A DNA stretch of 11,115 nucleotides from Cyclostephanos tholiformis (GCA_036939975.1 JALLPB010001118.1:1-11115); one strand, 5' to 3'. Positions 1 to 7,872 are shown, numbered from the stretch's first letter. Notes: a model not told the origin generated them from the sequence alone. Program-made: numbers and translations.

Positions 1-23
1 TGATCGGCCAGGGAAGGCCTTCT

Positions 24-55
24 TACCAAACGGTATTTACGATTACCGTTTGGTA
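24..55. repeat. Perfect 12-bp inverted repeat (hairpin)
   Basis: The left arm TACCAAACGGTA (24-35) is the exact reverse complement of the right arm TACCGTTTGGTA (44-55), with an 8-nt spacer. It could fold as a hairpin or be a dimeric protein-binding site. It sits directly before the dispersed repeat copy at 57-100. Function is unknown. Confidence 0.85.
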
Positions 56-56
56 G

Positions 57-100
57 TTTGGCCCGGTAGAATATCCAAATTGCCTATACCCCAAAGATGT
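57..100 (+). repeat. Short dispersed repeat, copy A
   Basis: This matches a segment at 9793-9836 on the same strand. The best part is a 24-nt block (77-100 versus 9813-9836) with two mismatches, whose first 15 nt are identical (AAATTGCCTATACCC). The flanking parts share TTTG, GCCCG and TAG-like blocks when small gaps are allowed. It may be a fragment of a dispersed non-coding repeat family. Nothing shows that it is transcribed. Confidence 0.55.
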
Positions 101-387
101 AGAATTGACAAATGGATGCCATGTCAGCCACCTAGTCTGCAGCATGCACCACTTTTGCTGTCCCAATATTTTTCAATTTTATGCATTGGAATAGTCTTCT
201 AAGACCATAAGGTACATATGATAATATCATTCAAAATAACCTTGATAATTATTAGAGAAGATCATGATACTCACAAATAGATCCCATTTCCGCCTCCTTG
301 TCAACAGCATCCCCTGCCGTTGCTTGCGTCCCACTCTATTTTCATTCCCTGCATCGCAATAACCTTCAAAGACTAGACAACCATTTC

Positions 388-3290
388 TCACGGAAGCATG
401 CAAGAATCTAGTAATTGCTGTCCGCAACCGCCAGAGACCAGTCTCAAGTACTCGACCTCCTCAGGGTTCAACGCCGTGTCTCCCCTGTCAAACCGCAGCC
501 GTCCGATGCCGGTGACGTCAAAATTGTAAAGCACATGCTGCACCTCCATTTTGCTGTACCTGCGAACGTCCACGACGTGGACGGGGTGACGCAGCCGTGA
601 TGCCGCGTCGTCAACATCGCTGCTAGAGGACAGTGCACGTGCGCAATCCTCGAGCGACCGCGTGAACAACCGCTTCACCGCCCTCGATTCCGACGTTCCC
701 ACGATTATGGAACCCCACTTCATCATGGCATTCTCGGAATCGACGGCGACGCTCGTCTTAGTCATGTCAGTCCCAGCCTCGTCGGGGTAAAGCCCCATGG
801 CGTCCATGAATGGTTTGAATATAGTAATCTTGTTAGGTGGTACCGCCCTGCGCACGGACTCGTCGTAGTCCATGTGGAAGTAGTGACCGTGGTCATAGTA
901 GCAGTTGTACTCGTCCATCACCACCGTGAACGGGCGTACCGTTTGGGTCATTAGCTTAGATATTACGGCGGAATAACAGCCCGACGAGAGCGAAGAGCTG
1001 TTGACGCCCACGGCGAGGAGTCTGTCTAGAGACATGTTCGTCATTCTCAACACCTCCTCTTCCGTCGTTGTTCCCGACGCAAGCTCCTCTGCATAAGCTC
1101 TGCGGAACAGTCTCCGCACCTGATCGTCGGAGAAGAAATCCGCCAACTCGTCGCGGCTCAACACCACGACGCCAGCGAAGGTGGGAGAGGACAGGTCCTC
1201 GCCGTGACTCCTGAGAAGCTGGTCACAGAATTCTTTGGCGATTTCGGGGAGATTGTAAAGTCCGGGACGATGGGGACACGGCTCGATGTAATACCCATGC
1301 TTGCGCAATCGGTCGCCATCGGGGTGGTAGACGACGATGTGGCCGGAGATCCTCGCCGACGCGACGATGCCGGCGAGTGCTGCGGTCTTGTTGCGTGCCA
1401 TCGAATAAGAAAAAGCGTGGAAGAGTTGAAACACAAGTAAACGAAGGGAAGAGATCGAAGGGTGTCAGATGGGCAGATAGCAACATATGAGAGGAACGAG
1501 AAGTTCTTGTCCATGACGGGGGGGGGGGGGGTAAACCTCGCACAAGAGAAGAGGAAATATTCAAGAAAAGGGGGAAAATTGGCCGTGCTCCCCCTCACCT
1601 TTCCAACCCCGCGCTTTCCGATGACCAACACCCTCGCCGCACCGACCGTCGCAACCCTTGCCGCTGCGACATCGTCCTCGGTTGGACCATCGGCGACGGC
1701 GGCGGATCCAGGCACGGGAGTAGTAGGAGCGCACACGCCGTCGGCGTTCGCGTTCGTCGTCGCCGTCGCCCCAACCACGATTTTCGCGATATCCTTCATG
1801 GCGTCCCTCATCATTATGCGCTTGGTTTCCTTGTTCGCGGCCAGCTGCCACTCCTCGACCATGCGACCGATCCCCTCCTTCGGATGCACGTTCAATGGGT
1901 ACAGAAGGTTGGGCACGCCGTCGTCGTTGCACTGGGAGAAGAATTTTGGGAGGATACAGGAGACGGGAGGTGGAGATGATGGGGGTGCGTCCGACGCGGC
2001 GACGCCACCGTCATCGTGGACGTCGGACTGCGCCAGCTGCTGCTGCTGCTGCTGCCTCTGGATGTGACGAGTCGCGGCGAGCACGTCCATGAAGATGGGG
2101 GTGGGAGCATCCTCGCTTACCCCCATGACGTCGATAACCCTCTCGTCGACCTTCTCCCCCATCCCACGCGGCGCGCCGATGAATTCTTCTCCTGCTCCCT
2201 CGTCCGACGCGATCGCCTCCCCCCCCCCCCCCCTCGCCGCCATCATCTTGCTCTGCCTCCACTTCTCCGCATTCGCCATCTTCACCATCTTCGCCATCCG
2301 TTCTTGGACCATGGTTAGCACGTCCTCCAATCCATCCTCGACGAGTAATGCGAAATCCGGCAATTTCGATAGTATCGGTTCGCGCTCGCGTACCTTGTCC
2401 TCGATGGTCTCGTACAAAACGTCCACGGCGGCCTGTTTCTCATCATACGTCTTCATATCGTTGACGATCTTAAGGAGGTCATCGTGTATCGCGATTTGTA
2501 TCGACGTTCGCAACTTGCGCTTGATCGCGCGCTTCCTGTGTGACGCGTGGACGGCCGGCTTGCCATGTCCAGGATGTGGTGGAAGCGACGGCGGTAGCGA
2601 CAGCCTCGACATCGCCTCGAGGGTCGGTACGCCCTCGACCCCCCCCCCCTCCTCCTCCCCGGGAGAGTAAACCTTGACATTCTCCAGGCTCTTCCTGGTG
2701 GCGAGGCTCGGCTTCCATTCCTCGATGTCATTCCAAGTCTCGTCGGCCATCCACTCCTCGTCTGTGATCGTCCACGATTCCGTCCACAGGCGTCCGGTGC
2801 GTCCGTCGAGGTCCTCGTTTATCCTCTTTTGCCTCGCGTGATACGCCGCCTCCACCACGCTTACCTCGTCGTCCTCGTCATTTGCCGCCCTCGCGCTATT
2901 CCGCTTGCTCGCGATCATCGCGCCGCCGTCGTCTTCTTCTTCTTCGTCGACGTCGTCGTCACCGGGGGAGAAAACGTCGTATCCCCCCCCCTTCCCCCCC
3001 CCCCCCTTGACATCCCTCAGCTGATCCAGGCCTAGGAAATCGTCCAGGTTATCCATGTCGTCTGCGGTCAGCACCTTCTTCCTCATTATCTCGGCGGTGG
3101 ACTCGTCGACGTCGTCGTCGACGTCGTCCTCGTCGTCGATGGAATTGAGGGTGCCGTGACGCGCGAGCGGATCCGGATGTCGGGAGATGCTGAAGGAGCG
3201 GCGGCGGTGGTGGTGGCGATCTGTGGTGGGGAGGGCGACGACGACGCGGTGGACGGCCGCGACGGCGGTGGTGACGTGGGATGATGATGG

Positions 3291-3322
<32 letters not shown>

Positions 3323-3497
3323 CGGGGGGACGAGACGAACGGAGGGGGAGAGGAGCACGTTGACGATCCTCCCGGCCGATCAACGAGTACGACGACAAGT
3401 ACGACGACGACGCCCCGGACCAAGGATAATGACGACGACGAGACGATCCCGCCGCCCGTCGTGCGCCGGCGCCGCCCTTGAGAAATCGACGGAGCAT
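388..3497 (-). CDS. Mitochondrial small-subunit ribosomal protein mS29/DAP3-like P-loop GTPase, two exons
   Basis: Exon 1 is 3497-1599 (633 codons) and exon 2 is 1386-388, joined in phase 0 to give about 965 aa. mS29/DAP3 proteins are GTP-binding subunits of the mitochondrial small ribosomal subunit. Seen: an Arg-rich, acid-poor presequence (MLRRFLKGGAGARRAAG) typical of mitochondrial import; a P-loop GKRGVGK-T at 627-634 rebuilt across the intron; a following IVVYHPDGDRL segment; a Walker-B-like strand FTVVMDEYN near 786-794; GSIIVGTSES; and a C-terminal PVHVVDVRRYS...SGG block, in the order expected for DAP3. Residues about 60-620 are an extension absent from animal DAP3 (about 400 aa). It has a Ser tract near 60-72, acidic clusters, Gly runs coded by G homopolymers and a Gln tract near 480. 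The family call rests on the last 350 residues. The start is the first ATG in frame and is supported by the presequence. I did not identify a function for the extension. Confidence 0.82.
1387..1598 (-). other. Intron of the mS29/DAP3 gene, inside the P-loop codons
   Basis: On the minus strand the exon ends GGAAAG and the intron starts GTGAGG at 1598. It ends CAACAAG at 1387, and exon 2 resumes ACCGCA. The length is 212 nt and the phase is 0. Splicing gives GVGK then TAALAG, which restores a canonical GxxxxGKT motif. It carries a 14-nt homopolymer (1518-1531) and a pyrimidine-rich stretch before the acceptor. Without splicing, the exon 1 frame runs on into an unconserved tail. Confidence 0.85.
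2037..2054. repeat. (CTG)6 / (CAG)6 microsatellite in coding sequence
   Basis: There are six perfect CTG units on the plus strand. On the coding minus strand they encode glutamines within a QRQQQQQQ tract of the mS29 N-terminal extension, so length changes would stay in frame. Confidence 0.9.
2219..2233. repeat. 15-nt C/G homopolymer in coding sequence
   Basis: Fifteen C in a row on the plus strand read as G on the coding strand of mS29 exon 1 (A-A-R-G-G-G-G-E). Other runs in the same exon are at 2639-2649 (11 nt), 2983-2991 (9 nt) and 2994-3006 (13 nt). The reading frame is kept through all of them as given. Such runs are prone to slippage and to sequencing length errors. Confidence 0.9.
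3281..3322. repeat. (ATG/CAT)n microsatellite encoding poly-serine
   Basis: Fourteen trinucleotide units with a single interruption (GGT). In the mS29 frame on the minus strand they read TCA/ATC-type codons as a serine tract. The other two minus frames would give His or Ile runs, which explains several spurious open frames here. Confidence 0.9.
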
Positions 3498-3855
3498 CGT
3501 GTGGGTTTGATTGACAAGAACTTATACTTTTTTTTAGGGTGTTATTGTTTGGATGTCGTCCGTCTGTATCTACCTACCTATCTCGCGTAACACTGAGAGG
3601 GTAAAAAATGGTTCCATAAAATATTAGGTATTGCACCTGCAGGTACATCATCCCCTCTGTGTAAGTGACAAGCAATTTGGACCTTTCATTTTAATGTAGA
3701 GATTAATACATAATGTTTGCTAATTTCAATTAATATCGTGGCCACGTTGTCAATTATCTCAGCAGATAATAAAGCAAACTTGAATGCCCGACATTGGCGG
3801 TGTGCACCATATCTGAGATGTTATTGGATGACGACATCTATGAATAAGTCTAACT
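3498..3855. other. Intergenic region between the two minus-strand host genes
   Basis: These 358 nt hold the 3' end of the transporter gene and the promoter side of the mS29 gene, both read on the minus strand. The sequence is AT-rich, with no open frame of protein character and no clear AATAAA on the minus strand. A small hairpin-capable motif (TTATCT-CAGC-AGATAA) lies near 3755-3770. I see nothing else. Confidence 0.5.
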
Positions 3856-5319
3856 TCAAAGTAGCTTGATAGTTTCTGCGAGCAGTGAACCAATGAAGAA
3901 ACTCGGCAACCACCCAAACAAAACATTCTGGTTTCCAGCACATGCAAGGAACATGGCTGGGCCTGGACAAAGACTGATGACGACGTCACAGAGGATGAGG
4001 GGATCAAGTTAATCGCCACAACAATAATTTAATAAGTTTCTCTCGGACAGAAGCTTCATCAAAAATTGCATGCCTTCGTTGACGAGACGCAACTTACCCA
4101 GCAATACCCCAGCCAAGTCCAAACATTACTTCGCCAATTAGAAGTTTGGAATCAATAACGCTGTTAGTTGGAATGTTGAAGTTGCCACCTGAAGACTTTT
4201 GGCTGAGTGGGCATTCTAGTGCCTTATCATTCTTCCCGTTCCGCAAAATTAAGTGGAGGATACGTTAGGATATCACGCCAATGAATCAAATAAACAGAGT
4301 TACAGAAAGCACACCTTCACAATATTGAAACCTTTCACCCACTGATACGAGACAAAACTGACGATCAAGCCTCCCCCCATGACGCAAGCAAGAGTAGGAT
4401 CCCACGAGCCGTCTTTGATCCCCTTGACATTTAGAAATCCATAAATTTTGCTTGAAACAGTCATTCCGGAGATCTTCAAGCCGAGAGAAAATATAGCGCC
4501 GCTGACAATGGCTGGAATCACCTTCCTCTTGTTGTTGACTTGGATTATTTCGTCTCTTTCTTTGGCGTCCAAATTTTTTGGAGTCTGTCGTAACAATCCA
4601 GGCAATGTCAACGCTGATGCCAACGCAGCAATCGCTGTTCCGATTGCTTTATTTGATATTGTGGGCTTATGCCCCGCAATCGTTTCCAGTGATTCTCGAA
4701 AGTACGGGTAGAATGGGCAAGTGGGCGAGCAGGCCGTAGCCGAGAGGACACCCGCAGCCATGAATGAAAGTACCGCAGCTAGGGAGCGGGTGCTCCGGCG
4801 AGCTAAGCCGCAAATGCCGTGTCCCGTTGTACATCCATTTCCTAGCTACAACATGAAACGTAAAAAATCTATAATAAGAACCATGTCTATTCATTTCACA
4901 TATGGCTCCAATCAAATATTACCTTGGTGCCGAATCCAACTAAGAAGCCGCCCGCGATAAACCCTAGACTGTCGAATAAAATATCAGGCAGGAAGTTTAT
5001 TGTACAAACGAAACAATAAATCTCTCCCAAAAACTCACGGAGAAACCATTGGCAGACCAAAAAAGTAACCCTGGCTTTCATCGCTCAATTCATCCCGACC
5101 GATCAGCATACGAGTCGTCAGACTAAACGCAGCGACGAAGGCAAGCTTCCAATGTTGAGATGGATCGGTCAAAGTCTTCTTGGGTGCAACGACGAACGAT
5201 GACATCAAACCAGACGCGCCGAGTATATCGCCGTTGAAAATGAGAAGAGTTGCAGCGGACAGTCCGATGAGGGACCCGCCTAACAGACCTGACACTGGCG
5301 TGAAGTAGTTGACAGACAT
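3856..5319 (-). CDS. YeeE/YedE-family (sulfur/thiosulfate) membrane transporter, five exons
   Basis: Exons: 5319-5039, 4968-4923, 4845-4315, 4222-4098 and 3973-3856, giving 366 aa with the frame kept at every join. YeeE/YedE proteins (Sulf_transp family) are polytopic membrane proteins; characterised bacterial YeeE imports thiosulfate. Seen: an N-terminal signature [19 protein letters not shown] with [23 protein letters not shown] joined by splicing to [18 protein letters not shown] (110-127); a second half with [14 protein letters not shown]; then [16 protein letters not shown] joined to LCPGPA (329-334). These are the paired repeat motifs of the family. Cys114 and Cys330 lie where the family places conserved cysteines, but residues 1-109 contain no cysteine at all. 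Many hydrophobic segments indicate a membrane protein; the membrane it sits in is not clear, and no obvious presequence is seen. Substrate specificity is inferred from the family only. Confidence 0.9.
3974..4097 (-). other. Transporter intron 4
   Basis: 124 nt, donor GTAAGT at 4097 and acceptor CATCAG ending at 3974. It lies in phase 2. It joins ...GWGIAG to LCPGPAMF, restoring the GWGLAGLCPGP-type family motif, which is strong support for these exact sites. Confidence 0.88.
4223..4314 (-). other. Transporter intron 3
   Basis: 92 nt, donor GTGTGC at 4314 (weak match to consensus) and acceptor GATAAG ending at 4223, phase 0. An acceptor 9 nt earlier (ending at 4232) would add three residues (NDK) and is equally in frame, so the exact 3' site is uncertain. 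Not splicing would end the protein after VCFL and lose the last conserved motif. Confidence 0.7.
4846..4922 (-). other. Transporter intron 2
   Basis: 77 nt, donor GTAATA at 4922 and acceptor GTTGTAG ending at 4846, phase 0. The join reads GFGTK then [10 protein letters not shown], matching the family motif GFGTxLGNGCTSGHG. A second AG four bases later would break the frame. Confidence 0.9.
4969..5038 (-). other. Transporter intron 1
   Basis: 70 nt, donor GTGAGT at 5038 and acceptor TCGACAG ending at 4969, phase 2. It leaves a 46-nt exon 2 (4968-4923) encoding [16 protein letters not shown]. Confidence 0.88.
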
Positions 5320-5425
5320 TTATTAGTTGATAATATGACTACCTATTGTCAGTGACTCCAACTTTCGTTCCGAATTTAAAATAATTAAATAATTCGGCCT
5401 TATCGGAGAGCTGGGAGGCTTCTCA
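5320..5425 (-). promoter_or_regulatory. Probable transporter promoter, truncated by a transposon end
   Basis: Only 106 nt separate the transporter start codon from the first base of the Harbinger element. The stretch includes a very AT-rich block near 5377-5394. No TATA or initiator element is clear enough to name. Any upstream control sites beyond this point would now lie 4.3 kb away. Confidence 0.4.
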
Positions 5426-5456
5426 GGCCGATGCTTACAGCCGTCCGGACTTTTTT
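5426..5456 (+). repeat. Left terminal inverted repeat of the Harbinger element
   Basis: It starts GGCCGATGCTTACAGCCGTC and continues CGGACTTTTTT. Compared with the reverse complement of 9729-9759 the only difference is T for G at the seventh base. Confidence 0.9.
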
Positions 5457-5504
5457 GGGGGTTTGGCTCATTTTCTCGTAAATTTGCATTTTCTCGTAGC
5501 TCGA

Positions 5505-5531
5505 GCCTTACAGCCGACCGAACTTTTTTTT
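5505..5531 (+). repeat. Internal near-copy of the terminal-repeat core
   Basis: GCCTTACAGCCGACCGAACT followed by a T run repeats the core of the left terminal repeat (GCTTACAGCCGTCCGGACT plus T run) 72 nt further in, same orientation, with a few changes. It is likely a second binding site for the transposition proteins. Confidence 0.75.
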
Positions 5532-5602
5532 ATTCTGGACCAAATTTCTTTCCCGCCCTTCCTGCACATGTTGGGGAATTACTATTGTTTTTTGTGGATG
5601 CG

Positions 5603-7825
5603 ATGCGTCGGTCTCATTATTCCTCAATTTCTGCTTCCGCCATGCCGTTCTCCTCCTTCCCTGTTGCCTGGGAGTGTCGCGCGTGCGCCTACTCCAACGA
5701 AGGAGGGAGGTATTGCACCATGTGCGGCGAGCCCTCCCCGAAGCGTGGTGCGGTGCTTCCGCCTTCCGCTCCTGCGCCGTCGTCTGTCGTTGCACGTAAC
5801 GTTCGTGCTATTGCGCGCGCGAATTTGCTTTCCAAGGTAGACGAGGTGGCGAAGAGTCGGTCGAGTGTTGCATCGTCAACGGCAACGTCCGAGACCCGTG
5901 CGCAGGAGCGCCAACGTGTCCTAGCGTCCATTTGCGGCAAGTCTACGCCGTCTACTCCCCCTGCTGCACTCTCTCGCGAGGAACGGTATAAGAATCGCAG
6001 CGCCGAGAAGGAGCGAGCTGTAAGGGTGGCCAACAGTTCTTCCCGCCCGTCTCCTCAGTCATCGACCGACGATGGTGACAATCTTGCGATGCCACTTGAT
6101 AGTTCTCCCGCAACAACGTCGACAGGATTCGTTTGTGCTGCGAGATTTATGTGTCTCTTTAAGGAAGAGACTCGGATTGCCGATTGCCTGTTATGCATCA
6201 ACTGTGACAGGTTGGCGCACGAGGGATGTGTCGAGCCTATCCTGGTTCAAGCTCCTCACGACGGCCATCTTAGTCTGTGCATCTCTGATTTAGATCAGGA
6301 GGCAGTTGCAAGGTTTTCCAAGCTTGGCGAAAACGAGCGGAACAAGGTGGTCGTTTGTCTACTGTGCGACAAACGGATTAAAGTTATGAAGGCACGTGGT
6401 GTTCCGACGTTGTGTAACGATGTTATTTTGCATGTCCCCCCCCCGCTGCCTGCTCCTCCTCGACCCCGCAAGCCGGCGACGTCTATGACCAGGAAGAAGT
6501 TCCCAAGAGGTCTTGTGCGGGAGCTGCAGCGTCTTGCGGCATTTCAGTGCCAGGTGTTCATATTCACGCAATGTGAAAAAATTGGTAAGGAAGAACGTTA
6601 CAATAGAGTTCGTGAGCATTTTTATGGTGATCCAGTGAAGAACATTAAGGGAGTATGCGAACAGATCGTAGATGGTGATCATGCATTTCAGTTGTTGTAC
6701 GAGCGTGTAGATGGTGAGGATGGCACAGAGCGTCGGCTAAAAAGTATTTTTTCCGCGGGAACGGCAACATCATTTGTTGCTGGTGTCGACTTTACGGTCA
6801 GTACCATTGCCTACTACAGCAGCGGCAAGTCTTACGCCGGCAAATCTATTTGGGATATGGGGACAGAGGTGCATAAGTCATTGAAAAAGGCCCTTGCCTT
6901 GATGCCGCGTCTCACCCATATTGTCAATGTTGATAAATCTGGTATGGTCACTGGTTTTGCGAGCGGTAAAACAGAGAAAAATTTCTACGACGCCATCTGC
7001 AACGGTATGTACGAATTGGAGTCTTCCGAGAGTAAATCATCTCTAGAGAAGAGATCCCAAGGTTTGGCAAAGGAGGATGACAGCAATTATGACGATGGTG
7101 GTCGCTCGGATGGTGTAATTCTCCCACCTGTTGAGGACATTGCATGTGTGGATGGCGACAGTTTGGCTGGCGATACCGCTGATAATACTTTGGGTGTGAA
7201 AGCACCATCACATTACATATTCTATGGCATGTTCAGTTTCATTTGTTTTGGTCCTCTCAGTACCAACTTTTCAGCCACTCTTGCTTTTGGTACTCCATTG
7301 ACCCAGACCGTAGCTGAAAGAAAGGAAAACTCACGTGCCGCTCAGCGTCTGAAGGAGATAGAGCATAGAGATGTAGAGCGCTCCATTGGACTTGCACGTG
7401 GGATGGATATGCAGGGAAAGTTCACAATGGGATTGATCGCACAAAAAGAAGATGACGCGGACAGAGAGGATAGGCAGCTACGATTTTTGGCATTGACGAA
7501 GAAAATAGATGCGTCGCAAAAACTATTGGATACAATGGTGTTGATTGCGGACAAGACTTCAGCATCAGCGCAATCCGCAGTTTGGACTAAGATAACTGAC
7601 TTAACTGAGAAAATCGAATCGATGCTTGAGGAGTTAGAAGAGCAGAAAAAGCCGACAAACAGAGTTACCAATCCGATCGTCTCACGGGTACTAGAACAGG
7701 CATCGGCATCAATTGGTGTGGATCTGCGCAGTGACAATGCAGTATCCTTGACGGAGGGAGTACACAACGTTGATATTGAAAATGAAGATAGCGGATCATT
7801 CTCGGAGTTTCTAAATAACAATTGA
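5603..7825 (+). CDS. Harbinger companion protein with RanBP2-type zinc finger, PHD-like cluster and coiled coil
   Basis: About 740 aa from the first ATG in frame; the next ATG (5642) is also possible. In PIF/Harbinger elements a second protein, usually with a Myb/SANT-like domain, helps the transposase reach nucleus and DNA. Seen: WECRACAYSNEGGRYCTMC (23-41), a textbook RanBP2-type finger (W-x-C-x2-C-x3-N-x5-C-x2-C); a Ser/Pro-rich basic linker; a PHD-like pattern C195-x2-C-x2-C-x4-H206-x2-C209 followed by CxxC at 252/255; a 160-residue middle region I do not recognise; an acidic linker; and a charged heptad-like C terminus from about 575 to 665 likely to form a coiled coil. No clear Myb/SANT repeat is visible. 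A hydrophobic stretch near 531-558 may be an unspliced intron. The role as companion is inferred from location between the terminal repeats. Confidence 0.75.
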   Translation: MRRSHYSSISASAMPFSSFPVAWECRACAYSNEGGRYCTMCGEPSPKRGAVLPPSAPAPSSVVARNVRAIARANLLSKVDEVAKSRSSVASSTATSETRAQERQRVLASICGKSTPSTPPAALSREERYKNRSAEKERAVRVANSSSRPSPQSSTDDGDNLAMPLDSSPATTSTGFVCAARFMCLFKEETRIADCLLCINCDRLAHEGCVEPILVQAPHDGHLSLCISDLDQEAVARFSKLGENERNKVVVCLLCDKRIKVMKARGVPTLCNDVILHVPPPLPAPPRPRKPATSMTRKKFPRGLVRELQRLAAFQCQVFIFTQCEKIGKEERYNRVREHFYGDPVKNIKGVCEQIVDGDHAFQLLYERVDGEDGTERRLKSIFSAGTATSFVAGVDFTVSTIAYYSSGKSYAGKSIWDMGTEVHKSLKKALALMPRLTHIVNVDKSGMVTGFASGKTEKNFYDAICNGMYELESSESKSSLEKRSQGLAKEDDSNYDDGGRSDGVILPPVEDIACVDGDSLAGDTADNTLGVKAPSHYIFYGMFSFICFGPLSTNFSATLAFGTPLTQTVAERKENSRAAQRLKEIEHRDVERSIGLARGMDMQGKFTMGLIAQKEDDADREDRQLRFLALTKKIDASQKLLDTMVLIADKTSASAQSAVWTKITDLTEKIESMLEELEEQKKPTNRVTNPIVSRVLEQASASIGVDLRSDNAVSLTEGVHNVDIENEDSGSFSEFLNNN
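7194..7274 (+). other. Possible 81-nt intron in the companion gene
   Basis: Donor GTGTGA at 7194 and acceptor CTTTTCAG at 7274 are 81 nt apart, a multiple of three, so both spliced and unspliced forms keep the frame. The segment encodes a hydrophobic, Phe-rich stretch (SHYIFYGMFSFICFGP) out of character with the charged surroundings. Other AG sites nearby break the frame. Confidence 0.4.
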
Positions 7826-7845
7826 GTTTCTAAATGACAATTGAG
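7805..7845 (+). repeat. 19-bp tandem duplication spanning the companion stop codon
   Basis: GAGTTTCTAAATAACAATT (7805-7823) is followed at once by GAGTTTCTAAATGACAATT (7824-7842), one mismatch, then GAG. The stop codon TGA lies at the junction (7823-7825). Confidence 0.85.
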
Positions 7846-7852
7846 TAGTATC

Positions 7853-7858
7853 AATAAA
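7853..7858 (+). terminator. AATAAA, possible poly(A) signal of the companion gene
   Basis: AATAAA lies 28 nt after the companion stop codon on the plus strand. Whether this alga uses the animal-type signal is not known, so this is a suggestion. Confidence 0.4.
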
Positions 7859-7872
7859 TGTTTCTAAATAGG

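Larger units (their letters stand above)
1..387. other. Non-coding 3' flank of the mS29/DAP3 gene
   Basis: No supportable gene is seen here. The stretch is AT-rich compared with the adjoining GC-rich coding region and lies downstream of a minus-strand stop codon. It contains a perfect inverted repeat at 24-55 and a 44-nt dispersed repeat copy at 57-100, both listed separately. A short open frame at 227-427 on the minus strand overlaps the end of the mS29 gene and has no recognisable protein character. Confidence 0.6.

Noticed and set aside
1158..1598. Continuation of the mS29 exon 1 frame past 1599 as real protein
   Set aside because: The tail is unconserved. Splicing at GTGAGG restores the P-loop and joins to the conserved domain, so this part is intron and out-of-frame exon 2.
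3049..3423. Minus-strand open frames rich in His, Ile, Val or Arg
   Set aside because: They are other-frame readings of the CAT microsatellite and trinucleotide-biased mS29 exon 1.
3759..4019. Minus-strand 86-aa frame
   Set aside because: It overlaps transporter exon 5 in another frame; the frame giving [13 protein letters not shown] is the family-like one.
4300..4761. A stand-alone 153-aa gene
   Set aside because: It begins mid-motif and its frame continues upstream to [10 protein letters not shown] and downstream by splicing to the CPGP exon; it is exon 3 of the transporter.
5394..5402. TTCGGCCTTA just outside the left end, resembling a second transposon end (CGGCCTAA on the right)
   Set aside because: Only about seven bases match and the similarity does not continue, so chance is more likely than a relic end.
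5585..5602. Upstream TTG start for the companion protein
   Set aside because: Non-ATG starts are unlikely in a nuclear eukaryotic gene; the first in-frame ATG is at 5603.
7342..7854. Minus-strand 170-aa frame opposite the companion gene
   Set aside because: Antisense shadow of the coiled-coil region, with no recognisable domain.
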